A stretch of 6,648 nucleotides of DNA from Phycisphaerae bacterium (GCA_030602845.1 JAUVYZ010000117.1:1-6648), one strand, 5' to 3'; shown: positions 1 through 5,550, numbered from the stretch's first letter. Notes: generated by a model from the letters alone, not told the origin. Program-made: numbers and translations.

Positions 1-1
1 G

Positions 2-310
2 CCGATATTGAGACAAATAGCAGATATACTATTTCAATCGCTAAGTACCGAGAGTAATGCTTCGCTTGCAGAGATACTCACCGGTGCAGAATCCGTAGAT
101 GCAGGCAGTGTTATCGTCCAATTGGCACAGGGCGGAGAAGAAAAAGGCAATTTCCAATCTCGCTTGGCAGGGGCCCTCGATGCAATGCAGCGAATACAGG
201 GACGGAGAAAAAGAAGCGAGGTCAAAGCAATAGAGGACCAAACCCGGTTTCTGCGCCGCTTCTCTGAAAATACTGTAAAAGAAAATCCCCATAACGTAGG
301 AATGGTCTGA
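2..310 (+). CDS. dnaG: C-terminal end of a protein, probably DNA primase DnaG (5' end outside window)
   Basis: The reading frame is open from the first bases of the window and stops at TGA 308-310, so this is the last ~102 residues of a longer protein; a TTG at 8 is the only early start-like codon and has no Shine-Dalgarno. The fragment is mostly helical and charged. It has an acidic/alanine-rich part, then a GEEKGNFQSRL segment near residue 45 of the fragment, a basic stretch QGRRKRSE, and an end of NPHNVGM. I assign it to DnaG for two reasons: dnaG followed by the primary sigma gene is the classic macromolecular-synthesis pair in bacteria, and the layout (helical C-terminal domain with a Q.GEEKGN-like segment) resembles the variable helicase-binding end of planctomycete primases as I recall them. 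No catalytic TOPRIM or zinc motif lies within the window, so the call rests on context. It could be another helical protein. Confidence 0.5.
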   Translation, partial: PILRQIADILFQSLSTESNASLAEILTGAESVDAGSVIVQLAQGGEEKGNFQSRLAGALDAMQRIQGRRKRSEVKAIEDQTRFLRRFSENTVKENPHNVGMV

Positions 311-352
311 TAATCGATAATTCAATAGTGAATAATCAGTAATCAATTATGT
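311..352. repeat. Degenerate heptamer array between the dnaG tail and rpoD
   Basis: Immediately after the TGA, the AT-rich gap reads in 7-base steps: TAATCGA, TAATTCA, ATAGTGA, ATAATCA, GTAATCA, ATTATGT. The units share a TAATCA-like core and keep exact 7-base phase across six units. The array stops where the rpoD Shine-Dalgarno (AAGGG at 353-357) begins. No clear -35/-10 pair is visible, so rpoD is probably read through from upstream, although an AT-rich block could hide a weak promoter. Confidence 0.55.
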
Positions 353-365
353 AAGGGTGCCGATT

Positions 366-2144
366 GTGGCAAAAAAAGGAACAAAGCCAAACAAACCGAA
401 TACCACCGATAAAGGCGGGGGCGATGCCCGCTCCCCGGCAAGCGCCAAAACCAAAGACACTGAGCAGCAGATAAAAACGCTTCTCGAAAAGGGCGGGAAA
501 AAAGGATTTCTTACATACGAAGAGATGAGCGAGGATTTGTCCGAGGATGCCGTTAGCCCCGCACGCCTCGATAGCCTGTTGGCGACACTCGATGAAATGG
601 GAATCAACCTGATTGATGAAGCTGATGTGGTAAAGCAGGCAGAAGAGGGATTTGGAGCATCCGAAGAGCCCGAAGAACCCGTAAGCGAGGAAGAAGCCGC
701 CAAAGAACAGCAGCTCAAAGAAGATAAAATGCTCGAAAAACAGCTCGCTGGCACCGAAGTTGCGCGAAGGATTGACGACCCTATCAGGATGTATCTGACC
801 CAGATGGGGCGGATTCCACTGCTGACAAGAAGATCGGAAATCGACCTGGCTCGAAAAATTGAAATAACAAGAATGGGTTTTAGAAGAAAAATGCTCCAAT
901 GCGATTATTGCGCAAGAAACGCTCTCGATTTACTCCTGCAGGTGCACCAGGGCTCGATGTCCTTTGATAGAACTATTAAGACTTCACCTGCTGAAAACCT
1001 CGTAAAATCCGTAATAAAGAAACGGATGGCAAACAACTGCAATACCGTAGACAAACTGCTCAAAATCAACCAAAAACTGTTTAAGAAGGCGCTCCAGACT
1101 CAAAACGACAGGTTCGACAAGGAGGGGTTAAAGCGAATACACAGAAACAAACGAAAAATCGCAACGCTGCTCGAAGAGCTCAGCTTGCGAACATCGAAAT
1201 TGCAGCCAATGAAAAAGAAAATGCACGGCATCAGCCTCAAAATGCACCAGTTAGAGCAGATTCTCGCCGAGGGGGTCAACAGGGATATAACCAGTGATGA
1301 TATTGAGGCAGTAAAGCAGGAATTGGCCGGGCTGCAGGAATTGGTGAGCGAAACTCCAAAACAGCTCGATAAGAGACTGCGCTCAATGGATAGCGTCTTT
1401 GCGCAATACGAGCAAACCAAGCGCGCCCTCTCAAGTGCAAACCTCAGATTGGTGGTTTCGATTGCCAAGAAATATCGCAACCGCGGCCTGAGCTTTCTGG
1501 ACTTAATCCAGGAGGGCAATACCGGCCTGATGAGGGCGGTCGATAAATATGAGTACCGCAGGGGATATAAATTCAGCACCTATGCCACCTGGTGGATTCG
1601 CCAGGCAATTACCAGGGCGATTGCCGACCACGCACGAACGATTCGCATTCCGGTGCATATGATAGAGACAATGAGCCGGCTGCGAACCGCCGGCAAGACT
1701 CTGCTTCAGAAGCTGGGCAGAGAGCCGACAGTTGAGGAAATCGCCGAAGAAGCCGAGATGAGCGTGGAGGAGACACGCAGGGTACTGAAGATTTCCAAGC
1801 ATCCAATCAGTCTGGACAGGCCGATAGGCGAAAGCGAAGACAGCTACTTCGGCGATTTTATCGAAGATGACGACGTCGATTCGCCCGTGGCCTCGGCTGC
1901 CCAGGAAATGCTCAAGGAGAGAATCGATATAGTCCTGAAAACGCTTTCATATCGCGAACGCGAGATTGTCAAGCTGCGATTCGGAATCGGTGACGGCTAC
2001 ACCTATACTTTAGAGGAGGTCGGCAGAATCTTCAAGGTCACCCGCGAGCGGGTCAGACAGGTTGAGGCAAAAGCGATAAGGAAACTCCAGCATCCCGTCC
2101 GGTCCCGCAAGCTCGAAGGATTCCTCGACCACAAAACGGCGTAA
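366..2144 (+). CDS. rpoD: RNA polymerase principal sigma factor RpoD (sigma-70, group 1)
   Basis: This is the housekeeping sigma factor: it binds core RNA polymerase and recognises -35/-10 promoters. I chose GTG 366, which sits 8 bases after AAGGG (353-357); the in-frame GTG at 357 overlaps that site and has no Shine-Dalgarno of its own. The product is 592 residues, close to the usual size (E. coli 613). Domains in order: a Lys/Pro-rich start; region 1.1 (about 34-88, with GFLTYEEM); an acidic linker; region 1.2 (about 136-167, DDPIRMYLTQMG); a ~190-residue charged, coiled-coil-like non-conserved region; region 2 (about 355-435), with NLRLVVSIAKKYRNRGL, DLIQEGN and the -10-reading YATWWIRQAITRAIADHART; region 3 (about 436-505); and region 4 (about 517-586), ending in the helix-turn-helix TLEEVGRIFKVTRERVRQVE. 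Region 1.1 plus all core motifs marks a group 1 factor. A Cys-x2-Cys pair (CDYC) opens the non-conserved region. The TAA stop is followed directly by an octamer array. Confidence 0.97.
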   Translation: MAKKGTKPNKPNTTDKGGGDARSPASAKTKDTEQQIKTLLEKGGKKGFLTYEEMSEDLSEDAVSPARLDSLLATLDEMGINLIDEADVVKQAEEGFGASEEPEEPVSEEEAAKEQQLKEDKMLEKQLAGTEVARRIDDPIRMYLTQMGRIPLLTRRSEIDLARKIEITRMGFRRKMLQCDYCARNALDLLLQVHQGSMSFDRTIKTSPAENLVKSVIKKRMANNCNTVDKLLKINQKLFKKALQTQNDRFDKEGLKRIHRNKRKIATLLEELSLRTSKLQPMKKKMHGISLKMHQLEQILAEGVNRDITSDDIEAVKQELAGLQELVSETPKQLDKRLRSMDSVFAQYEQTKRALSSANLRLVVSIAKKYRNRGLSFLDLIQEGNTGLMRAVDKYEYRRGYKFSTYATWWIRQAITRAIADHARTIRIPVHMIETMSRLRTAGKTLLQKLGREPTVEEIAEEAEMSVEETRRVLKISKHPISLDRPIGESEDSYFGDFIEDDDVDSPVASAAQEMLKERIDIVLKTLSYREREIVKLRFGIGDGYTYTLEEVGRIFKVTRERVRQVEAKAIRKLQHPVRSRKLEGFLDHKTA

Positions 2145-2146
2145 GC

Positions 2147-2194
2147 CATAAAGTGCGAAAGTGTATAAGTCATAAGTGCATAAGTGCACAAGCC
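2147..2194. repeat. Degenerate octamer array just after rpoD
   Basis: Beginning two bases past the rpoD stop, the sequence repeats a CATAAGTG-like word about six times: CATAAAGTG, CGAAAGTG, TATAAGT, CATAAGTG, CATAAGTG, CACAAGCC. The two central copies are identical and the rest drift in length by one base. The array ends just before an AAGGAG Shine-Dalgarno-like site (2197-2202). It does not form an obvious hairpin and no function can be assigned. Confidence 0.6.
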
Positions 2195-2206
2195 CCAAGG
2201 AGACAA

Positions 2207-2272
2207 TTGGCGTCAAGTCCAAACGTGGGCGGTTCGGGGATATTTGGCTCAAAGGTGGCTGGAAAGTTTTAA
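2207..2272 (+). CDS. Possible 21-codon small ORF between rpoD and its terminator
   Basis: A strong AAGGAG (2197-2202) is followed 4 bases later by TTG 2207, which opens a 21-residue frame rich in Gly and Ser (MASSPNVGGSGIFG..., then SKVAGKF) and ends at TAA 2270-2272. The stop lies 16 bases before the terminator hairpin, so the frame sits wholly inside the presumed rpoD transcript. Against it are a short spacing, a rare start codon and a length that chance can produce. I recognise no family. Conservation in related genomes would be the test. Confidence 0.22.
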   Translation: MASSPNVGGSGIFGSKVAGKF

Positions 2273-2288
2273 GTAATCCGGCACCGGC

Positions 2289-2311
2289 AAACCGCGTTTT
2301 ACGGTTTTTTT
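2289..2311 (+). terminator. Rho-independent terminator of the rpoD transcript
   Basis: The stem is AAACCG (2289-2294) pairing with CGGTTT (2302-2307), with a 7-base loop. It runs into a T-tract (2305-2311) and further T-rich sequence (TATTTATTTTTATT). The stem is modest in GC, so termination may be partial. It lies between rpoD and the cold-shock promoter, as expected. Confidence 0.6.
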
Positions 2312-2322
2312 ATTTATTTTTA

Positions 2323-2351
2323 TTGACGCCGGTGATTTTTTCTGGTATAAG
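2323..2351 (+). promoter_or_regulatory. Sigma-70 promoter of the cold-shock gene
   Basis: The -35 element TTGACG (2323-2328, 5 of 6 consensus) and the -10 element TATAAG (2346-2351, 5 of 6) are separated by exactly 17 bases. Transcription should start near 2358, giving a leader of about 100 bases before the GTG at 2457. This is the best promoter in the window and would be read by the sigma factor encoded next door. Confidence 0.8.
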
Positions 2352-2377
2352 GCGAGGTCCGTCGAGGATATTCTTGC

Positions 2378-2414
2378 GTCTCTCGGGAATGTTCTCTTAA
2401 GAAATGTGAGAGAC
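2378..2414 (+). promoter_or_regulatory. Inverted repeat in the cold-shock 5' leader
   Basis: GTCTCTC (2378-2384) and GAGAGAC (2408-2414) are perfect reverse complements around a 23-base loop that itself holds the palindrome TCTTAAGA. Downstream, GGCC (2428-2431) and GGCC (2438-2441) could form a second short stem just before the Shine-Dalgarno. Leaders of cspA-type genes are known to refold with temperature; whether this one does is inference. Confidence 0.45.
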
Positions 2415-2456
2415 AGGTTAATTTACGGCCAGTTGAAAGGCCAAAGGAGTACAGTA

Positions 2457-2663
2457 GTGAGTTCAGGTACAGTAAAATGGTTTAGCGGAAAAAAGGGCTT
2501 TGGATTTATCACGCCCGATGACGGCGGTGATGATTTGTTTGTCCACCACTCGGAAATCAAGACAACCGGCTACGCCAGTCTTGAGGAAGGCCAGAAGGTT
2601 GAATTCGAGCTCGGGCAAGGCAAAAAAGGCCGGCCGTGTGCGACCAACGTAGTCCCAAGCTAA
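2457..2663 (+). CDS. Cold-shock protein (CspA family, single CSD)
   Basis: This is a small single-stranded nucleic-acid-binding protein of the cold-shock-domain family, which typically melts RNA secondary structure or acts as an antiterminator. GTG 2457 is chosen because AAAGGAG (2443-2449) lies 7 bases upstream. The frame extends back to 2406, but that stretch (MRDRLIYGQL...) has no family resemblance and no Shine-Dalgarno. The 68-residue product is the normal size. The start MSSGTVKWFSGKKGFGFI contains RNP1 (KGFGFI, 13-18), and LFVHH (27-31) is RNP2; the C-terminus GRPCATNV matches the family's G.xAxNV ending. The gene is monocistronic, with its own promoter (2323-2351), a structured leader and a terminator 28 bases after the stop. 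The csp copy (A, B, C...) cannot be told from sequence. Confidence 0.95.
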   Translation: MSSGTVKWFSGKKGFGFITPDDGGDDLFVHHSEIKTTGYASLEEGQKVEFELGQGKKGRPCATNVVPS

Positions 2664-2682
2664 TGCATCCCAAGATGACGCT

Positions 2683-2722
2683 AAAAAAAAGGCTCCGCCT
2701 AACTGCGGGGCCTTTTTATTTT
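2683..2722. terminator. Bidirectional Rho-independent terminator between convergent genes
   Basis: GGCTCCGC (2691-2698) pairs with GCGGGGCC (2705-2712) through 8 pairs, one of them a T-G wobble, with a 6-base loop. TTTTTATTTT (2713-2722) follows on the plus strand, and an eight-A run (2683-2690) gives the matching U-tract on the minus strand. It can therefore end both the cold-shock transcript and the opposing hydrolase transcript. Confidence 0.85.
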
Positions 2723-2757
2723 AACCTTTAAGCCGCCGGATAATTACGCTGAGCCGG

Positions 2758-3702
2758 CTATCTTGCCTGTCCGAGCGGTTCGTAGAATTTTTTTGGGCTT
2801 TGGCCGAGCGTGTTTGTTAGCGTGCCCAGTTTTTCGATGGTGCATTCGATAGTGTCGCCTGGCTGTAAGAATTTGCCGGTGGCCATAGCCACGCCGGCGG
2901 GTGTGCCGGTAGCTATAACGTCGCCCGGCTCAAGTGTCATTATGTGGCTTAAAAACGAGACGATATCGGCCACCGGATAAATCATCTGCGAAGTACTGGC
3001 GTTCTGGCGAACCTCGCCATTGACGGTGAGCATCATATCGAGATTTTGAACATCCCCGATTTCATCGGCGGTAAGCAGATACGGGCCTATCGGCAGGAAA
3101 CCATCCGCCCATTTGCCGTTCAGCCAGTCGTAAAATTCATCCCAGGGACGCTCGGCCCGGCTCTTTGCAAAACTTACGCTGCGGGCCGACACATCGTTAC
3201 AGATAGTGTAGCCGGCAACTGCATCAAGGGAATTGTCAGGCATAACGCATTTCGCTTTTTTGCCGATTACGACCGCAAGCTCGATTTCATAATCTATTTT
3301 TTCACTGTAAGCCGGCCAGGGTATCTGCTCATCCGGCCCGATTACCACCGTCGGCGGCATAAGAAACGGCCGGGGTACGGTCGTCTGGCGGGGCGAATCC
3401 GACAGCCCAAGCTCAAGGCCGGCCTCGCGAATGTGCTCGCTATAGTTTCCCGCAAGGGCGATTGCTTTGGTCGGTCGTGGGATGGGCGCAAGAAGTTTAA
3501 CCAAATCGAACGGCGTGAAAACCTCAGCCGAATCGGCTAATTCAGCGAGCTTCGCAAGGCAGGACGGGCCCCTCTGCAGGATTTCTTTGACGCTGCGGGG
3601 CGGATTTGGACCATCCCAGGCCGACGGGATGTCAATCAGCCGGTCATCGGCCAGTATCCCGCAGGAAATTGACTGGTTCCTCAAGTATGTAACTAATTTC
3701 AT
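2758..3702 (-). CDS. Fumarylacetoacetate hydrolase (FAH) family protein
   Basis: FAH-family enzymes are metal-dependent and cleave or isomerise beta-dicarbonyl-type acids: fumarylacetoacetate hydrolases, 2-hydroxyhepta-2,4-diene-1,7-dioate isomerases, acylpyruvases and ureidoglycolate-lyase-like enzymes. The 314 residues show an N-terminal cap (1-70), then the FAH barrel with NYSEH (86-90), the metal ligands in DYEIELA (E139, E141) and D170 in GYTICNDVSAR, the loop NGKWADGFLPIGPYL (195-209), and ATGTPAGV (264-271), all diagnostic. The common NDVSARD reads NDVSARS here, a tolerated-looking change. ATG is at 3702-3700, with AAGGGTGA (minus strand, plus coordinates 3707-3714) as Shine-Dalgarno. 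A TATAAC hexamer (plus 3740-3745) could be the -10, but no good -35 matches. It stands alone, convergent with the cold-shock gene and divergent from the coiled-coil gene, so its substrate cannot be inferred from context. Confidence 0.92.
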   Translation of the reverse strand: MKLVTYLRNQSISCGILADDRLIDIPSAWDGPNPPRSVKEILQRGPSCLAKLAELADSAEVFTPFDLVKLLAPIPRPTKAIALAGNYSEHIREAGLELGLSDSPRQTTVPRPFLMPPTVVIGPDEQIPWPAYSEKIDYEIELAVVIGKKAKCVMPDNSLDAVAGYTICNDVSARSVSFAKSRAERPWDEFYDWLNGKWADGFLPIGPYLLTADEIGDVQNLDMMLTVNGEVRQNASTSQMIYPVADIVSFLSHIMTLEPGDVIATGTPAGVAMATGKFLQPGDTIECTIEKLGTLTNTLGQSPKKFYEPLGQAR

Positions 3703-3759
3703 TTGCTCACCCTTATTGTTACGTGATAGATTTGTGCCGGTTATATTAGCAAAAACAAC

Positions 3760-3788
3760 TTGAATTTGCAGCAGGAAAACCTTTTAAT
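3760..3788 (+). promoter_or_regulatory. Probable promoter of the coiled-coil membrane protein
   Basis: TTGAAT (3760-3765) and TTTAAT (3783-3788) are 17 bases apart, with 4 of 6 and 5 of 6 consensus matches. Transcription would begin near 3795, inside the heptamer array, about 60 bases before the ATG at 3855. Confidence 0.5.
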
Positions 3789-3830
3789 ATGCTGGATGCT
3801 GGATGCGAACGCCAGGAATGCAGAATCGAG
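3789..3830. repeat. Short heptamer array in the leader of the coiled-coil gene
   Basis: ATGCTGG occurs twice in tandem (3789-3795, 3796-3802), followed in 7-base phase by the degraded units ATGCGAA, CGCCAGG, AATGCAG and AATCGAG. Only the first two and a half units are convincing; the others are listed because they keep the phase. Confidence 0.4.
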
Positions 3831-3854
3831 ATTACCTTTTAGGAAGTTTTGAAA

Positions 3855-4640
3855 ATGACTATCAAGGAATTCTGGTCGAGGACAAAGTCGAAAACAGGCA
3901 GCTGGCTGCGGGCCCACAAATTAACCAGGGCTGCAAATTATCAGCCGCAGGTAAATGACCGGGGTCTAATCAGCCAGGAGACTAAATCGGCAGAGCCGGC
4001 TGTTGGCGACAAGGCCGCCGAAAGCAGTCAGATTGTAGTCAAAACGGTTCAGCCGGTGGATAAACAGGAATCACTCGAAAGACTGCATGAGGGCTTTAAT
4101 AAACTCATTGAGCAATTGCGGGGTATTAACGAGCATTTGAATGAGCAAGTCACTCAGCACGAAGATTTGATGGGCCGAATTGAACGACTGCCCAAATTGC
4201 TCGAAAGCTTTCCTGATGTTGTAGAAAATCAAAAGCGGATAACAGAGCAGTTGCTCGAGCGGTTAAAAGCAAGCGCCACCAAGGATGAGCAGTTTATAGA
4301 TGCTGTTCAAAAGATTCCGACTGAAACCGCCAAACAGACCGATGCCCTGGTTGATATCGACCATCAGCTTGCCGCCGCTGCCGATACCGATGTGCAAATG
4401 GCTGAGAGCTTTAACAAATTTAATGAGACACTGGACAAACTAAACCGGAACACTATCGGCCAGAGCGACAGTATTATCCAGATGAGCAGGACTTTTGCTA
4501 CCAGCGACAGATACCTCAAGTACATCATCTCCAGGCAGAACAAACGCTTTATGTGGATATTTATAACTGCTATAGGCGTGTGTGTGCTGGTCGTTTTGAT
4601 TCTGACCGGCATCATTATTTATCTAAGGCATTACACCTAA
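3855..4640 (+). CDS. Unknown tail-anchored coiled-coil membrane protein
   Basis: I do not recognise a family. ATG 3855 is chosen because AGGAAG (3841-3846) lies 8 bases upstream; the TTG at 3849 is too close to that site. The product has 261 residues. Residues 1-30 are basic (many Lys/Arg and Trp), 31-65 look disordered, and 68-225 are strongly helical with Leu/Ile/Val spacing and abundant Glu, Gln, Lys and Asn, typical of a long coiled coil (for example LHEGFNKLIEQLRGINEHL). Residues 232-257 (FMWIFITAIGVCVLVVLILT and on) form one membrane segment, preceded by RQNKR and leaving only RHYT behind it. There is no signal peptide, so the bulk should be cytoplasmic with a C-terminal anchor. By shape it resembles a chemoreceptor signalling rod or a membrane-tethered scaffold, but no receptor hairpin motif is present. 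It appears to be a single-gene transcript. Confidence 0.85.
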   Translation: MTIKEFWSRTKSKTGSWLRAHKLTRAANYQPQVNDRGLISQETKSAEPAVGDKAAESSQIVVKTVQPVDKQESLERLHEGFNKLIEQLRGINEHLNEQVTQHEDLMGRIERLPKLLESFPDVVENQKRITEQLLERLKASATKDEQFIDAVQKIPTETAKQTDALVDIDHQLAAAADTDVQMAESFNKFNETLDKLNRNTIGQSDSIIQMSRTFATSDRYLKYIISRQNKRFMWIFITAIGVCVLVVLILTGIIIYLRHYT

Positions 4641-4895
4641 TCCGGGAGCGGCGGGCCGCAGGGGTAAAGAGCGTAAGAGCTAACGTTACCCATCAACCGC
4701 GGCGCAACGCGTCGCTTCCATCTCGGTTAGCCCCCAGCTCTGCTGGGCGTCAAGACTTCCCCAGAATCCCCCCAGCTCCGCTGGGCGTCAAAATTAGAAT
4801 CGAAGAATCGCAGATCCGGCCGCCTTGGACGCGACGGACTAAATTCCCCTGTCCGGCCCTTCGAAAGCCGCTTTTCTGCCCCATAAAAAAATAAT
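4641..4895. other. Gene-free stretch after the coiled-coil gene
   Basis: No credible gene is present; the frame open here (4553-4894, plus) starts inside the upstream gene in another phase and has no ribosome site. The stretch holds an interrupted inverted repeat GGGTAA (4662-4667) / TTACCC (4686-4691) with inner AGC/GCT complementarity and no T-tract, the paired hairpin repeats at 4731-4791, and GC-rich unstructured sequence. The end of the upstream transcript is not marked by a classic terminator. Confidence 0.5.
4731..4791. repeat. Two copies of a 23-base hairpin repeat
   Basis: The unit occurs at 4731-4753 and 4769-4791, 38 bases apart, with a single C/T difference. Each copy contains CCCAGC, a 3-base loop (TCT or TCC), then GCTGGG, followed by CGTCAA. 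The only difference lies in the loop, so both stems are intact. No T-tract follows either one. Two copies are too few for a CRISPR. The arrangement resembles a small BIME/REP-like pair. Confidence 0.65.
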
Positions 4896-4924
4896 TTGGC
4901 ATTCGAATTTTCATTTCTTATGTT
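4896..4924 (+). promoter_or_regulatory. Candidate promoter of the acidic-tail membrane protein
   Basis: TTGGCA (4896-4901, 5 of 6) and TATGTT (4919-4924, 4 of 6) are separated by 17 bases, in an AT-rich stretch that contrasts with the GC-rich sequence before it. The start would be near 4931, leaving a ~50-base leader to the ATG at 4984. Confidence 0.45.
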
Positions 4925-4983
4925 TTCATTAGTGTCCTTAAAACGTCAAAAAACCTATTTTTATCTAATTATGGGAGTAAATT

Positions 4984-5307
4984 ATGGAACCTGAAGACAT
5001 GAACTCAGAAAATCGGGCACAGCCGTACGAAAATCAAACCCAGCCGGGCGCATCCCCACAGCCTGAACAAAAGTCCTTCTTCCAGCAGGAACGGCTCCAA
5101 CGGACCTGGCTCAATGTTAAGCTGGGAACCTGGCTCAAATGTCTCATTGTTATCGCTGCTTTGTTTGTCGCTGCTGCTGTAATCGCTCCTAAGCTCACCC
5201 CGGCACAGCCACAGCCCCAGCAGCAGGACACCTCCGACTACTACTCTGAATACGAAGATGATTGGTATGATGAGTATTATGACGAGTATTATGACTATGA
5301 CGACTAA
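4984..5307 (+). CDS. Unknown small single-pass membrane protein with Asp/Glu/Tyr tail
   Basis: No family is recognised. ATG 4984 follows GGGAG (4973-4977) by 6 bases. The 107 residues comprise a hydrophilic Gln/Pro/Asn-rich N-terminus (1-33); a basic amphipathic part with QERLQRTW and NVKLGTWLK (36-52); one membrane segment (about 51-68, LKCLIVIAALFVAAAVIA); a Pro/Gln linker (72-81); and a 26-residue tail (82-107) made of 13 Asp/Glu, 9 Tyr, and only Thr, two Ser and one Trp besides. The positive charge before the segment and the acidic tail after it predict N-in, C-out. The tail holds a direct repeat DEYYDEYY encoded by near-identical 12-mers (5269-5280, 5281-5292), suggesting growth by duplication. 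Binding of cations or of basic partners is conceivable but unproven. It has its own candidate promoter and a strong terminator, so it is likely monocistronic. Confidence 0.8.
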   Translation: MEPEDMNSENRAQPYENQTQPGASPQPEQKSFFQQERLQRTWLNVKLGTWLKCLIVIAALFVAAAVIAPKLTPAQPQPQQQDTSDYYSEYEDDWYDEYYDEYYDYDD

Positions 5308-5347
5308 AATCTTCACTTCGGACTGAACGCTAAGAAACTTCGCGTCC

Positions 5348-5378
5348 AACCCCCGAAATCCTTTTTGGGGGTTTTTTT
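5348..5378 (+). terminator. Strong Rho-independent terminator
   Basis: AACCCCC (5348-5354) pairs with GGGGGTT (5367-5373). The stem extends inward through GAAA/TTTT pairing to about 11 pairs with loop TCCT, and a seven-T run (5372-5378) follows. It lies 40 bases after the stop of the acidic-tail protein gene. Confidence 0.85.
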
Positions 5379-5520
5379 ATTTAGCCCCGCCTGCCTCTGC
5401 ATTTCGCAGCCTGCCCTCGTACGTCGTAGTCGGGGGGCAGCGGTCCTCTGGCCGGAGTTCGAAGCAATCTCAACTTCATCATTCGGCGTTCCTTGTTCGA
5501 TATTGGATATTCTTTCCGTC

Positions 5521-5541
5521 ATTCCGTGCTTGACACGGAAT
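5521..5541. repeat. REP-like palindrome, copy 1
   Basis: ATTCCGTG (5521-5528) and CACGGAAT (5534-5541) form a perfect 8-bp stem with loop CTTGA, flanked by CCGTC before and CCC after. The pattern GTCATTCC...GGAATCC around a variable GC centre is a widespread intergenic palindrome type in bacteria. It has no T-tract, so it is not a standard terminator. Confidence 0.65.
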
Positions 5542-5550
5542 CCCAACTCA

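Noticed and set aside
336..899. 187-residue minus-strand open frame opposite rpoD
   Set aside because: It lies antisense to unmistakable sigma-70 coding sequence and has no ribosome site or family pattern. The same holds for the other minus-strand frames at 1100-1579 and 1503-1802.
2191..2290. tRNA or riboswitch in the rpoD-csp gap
   Set aside because: No cloverleaf arms or T-loop GTTCGA word in the right spacing, and no riboswitch core was recognised.
2176..2400. 74-residue plus-strand frame across the rpoD-csp gap
   Set aside because: It runs through the terminator and the csp promoter, and its start has no Shine-Dalgarno.
2406..2456. 17-codon upstream extension of the cold-shock protein
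   Set aside because: The GTG at 2406 lacks a ribosome site, and the family-like sequence begins at 2457 after AAAGGAG.
3046..3540. 164-residue plus-strand frame inside the FAH-family gene
   Set aside because: It is antisense to a gene with clear FAH motifs and shows no domain of its own.
4731..4791. CRISPR-like repeat pair
   Set aside because: There are only two copies, a 15-base spacer, a strongly palindromic unit and no cas genes.
4553..4894. 113-residue frame overlapping the end of the coiled-coil gene
   Set aside because: It begins inside that gene in another phase, reads through hairpin repeats, and looks like translated non-coding sequence.
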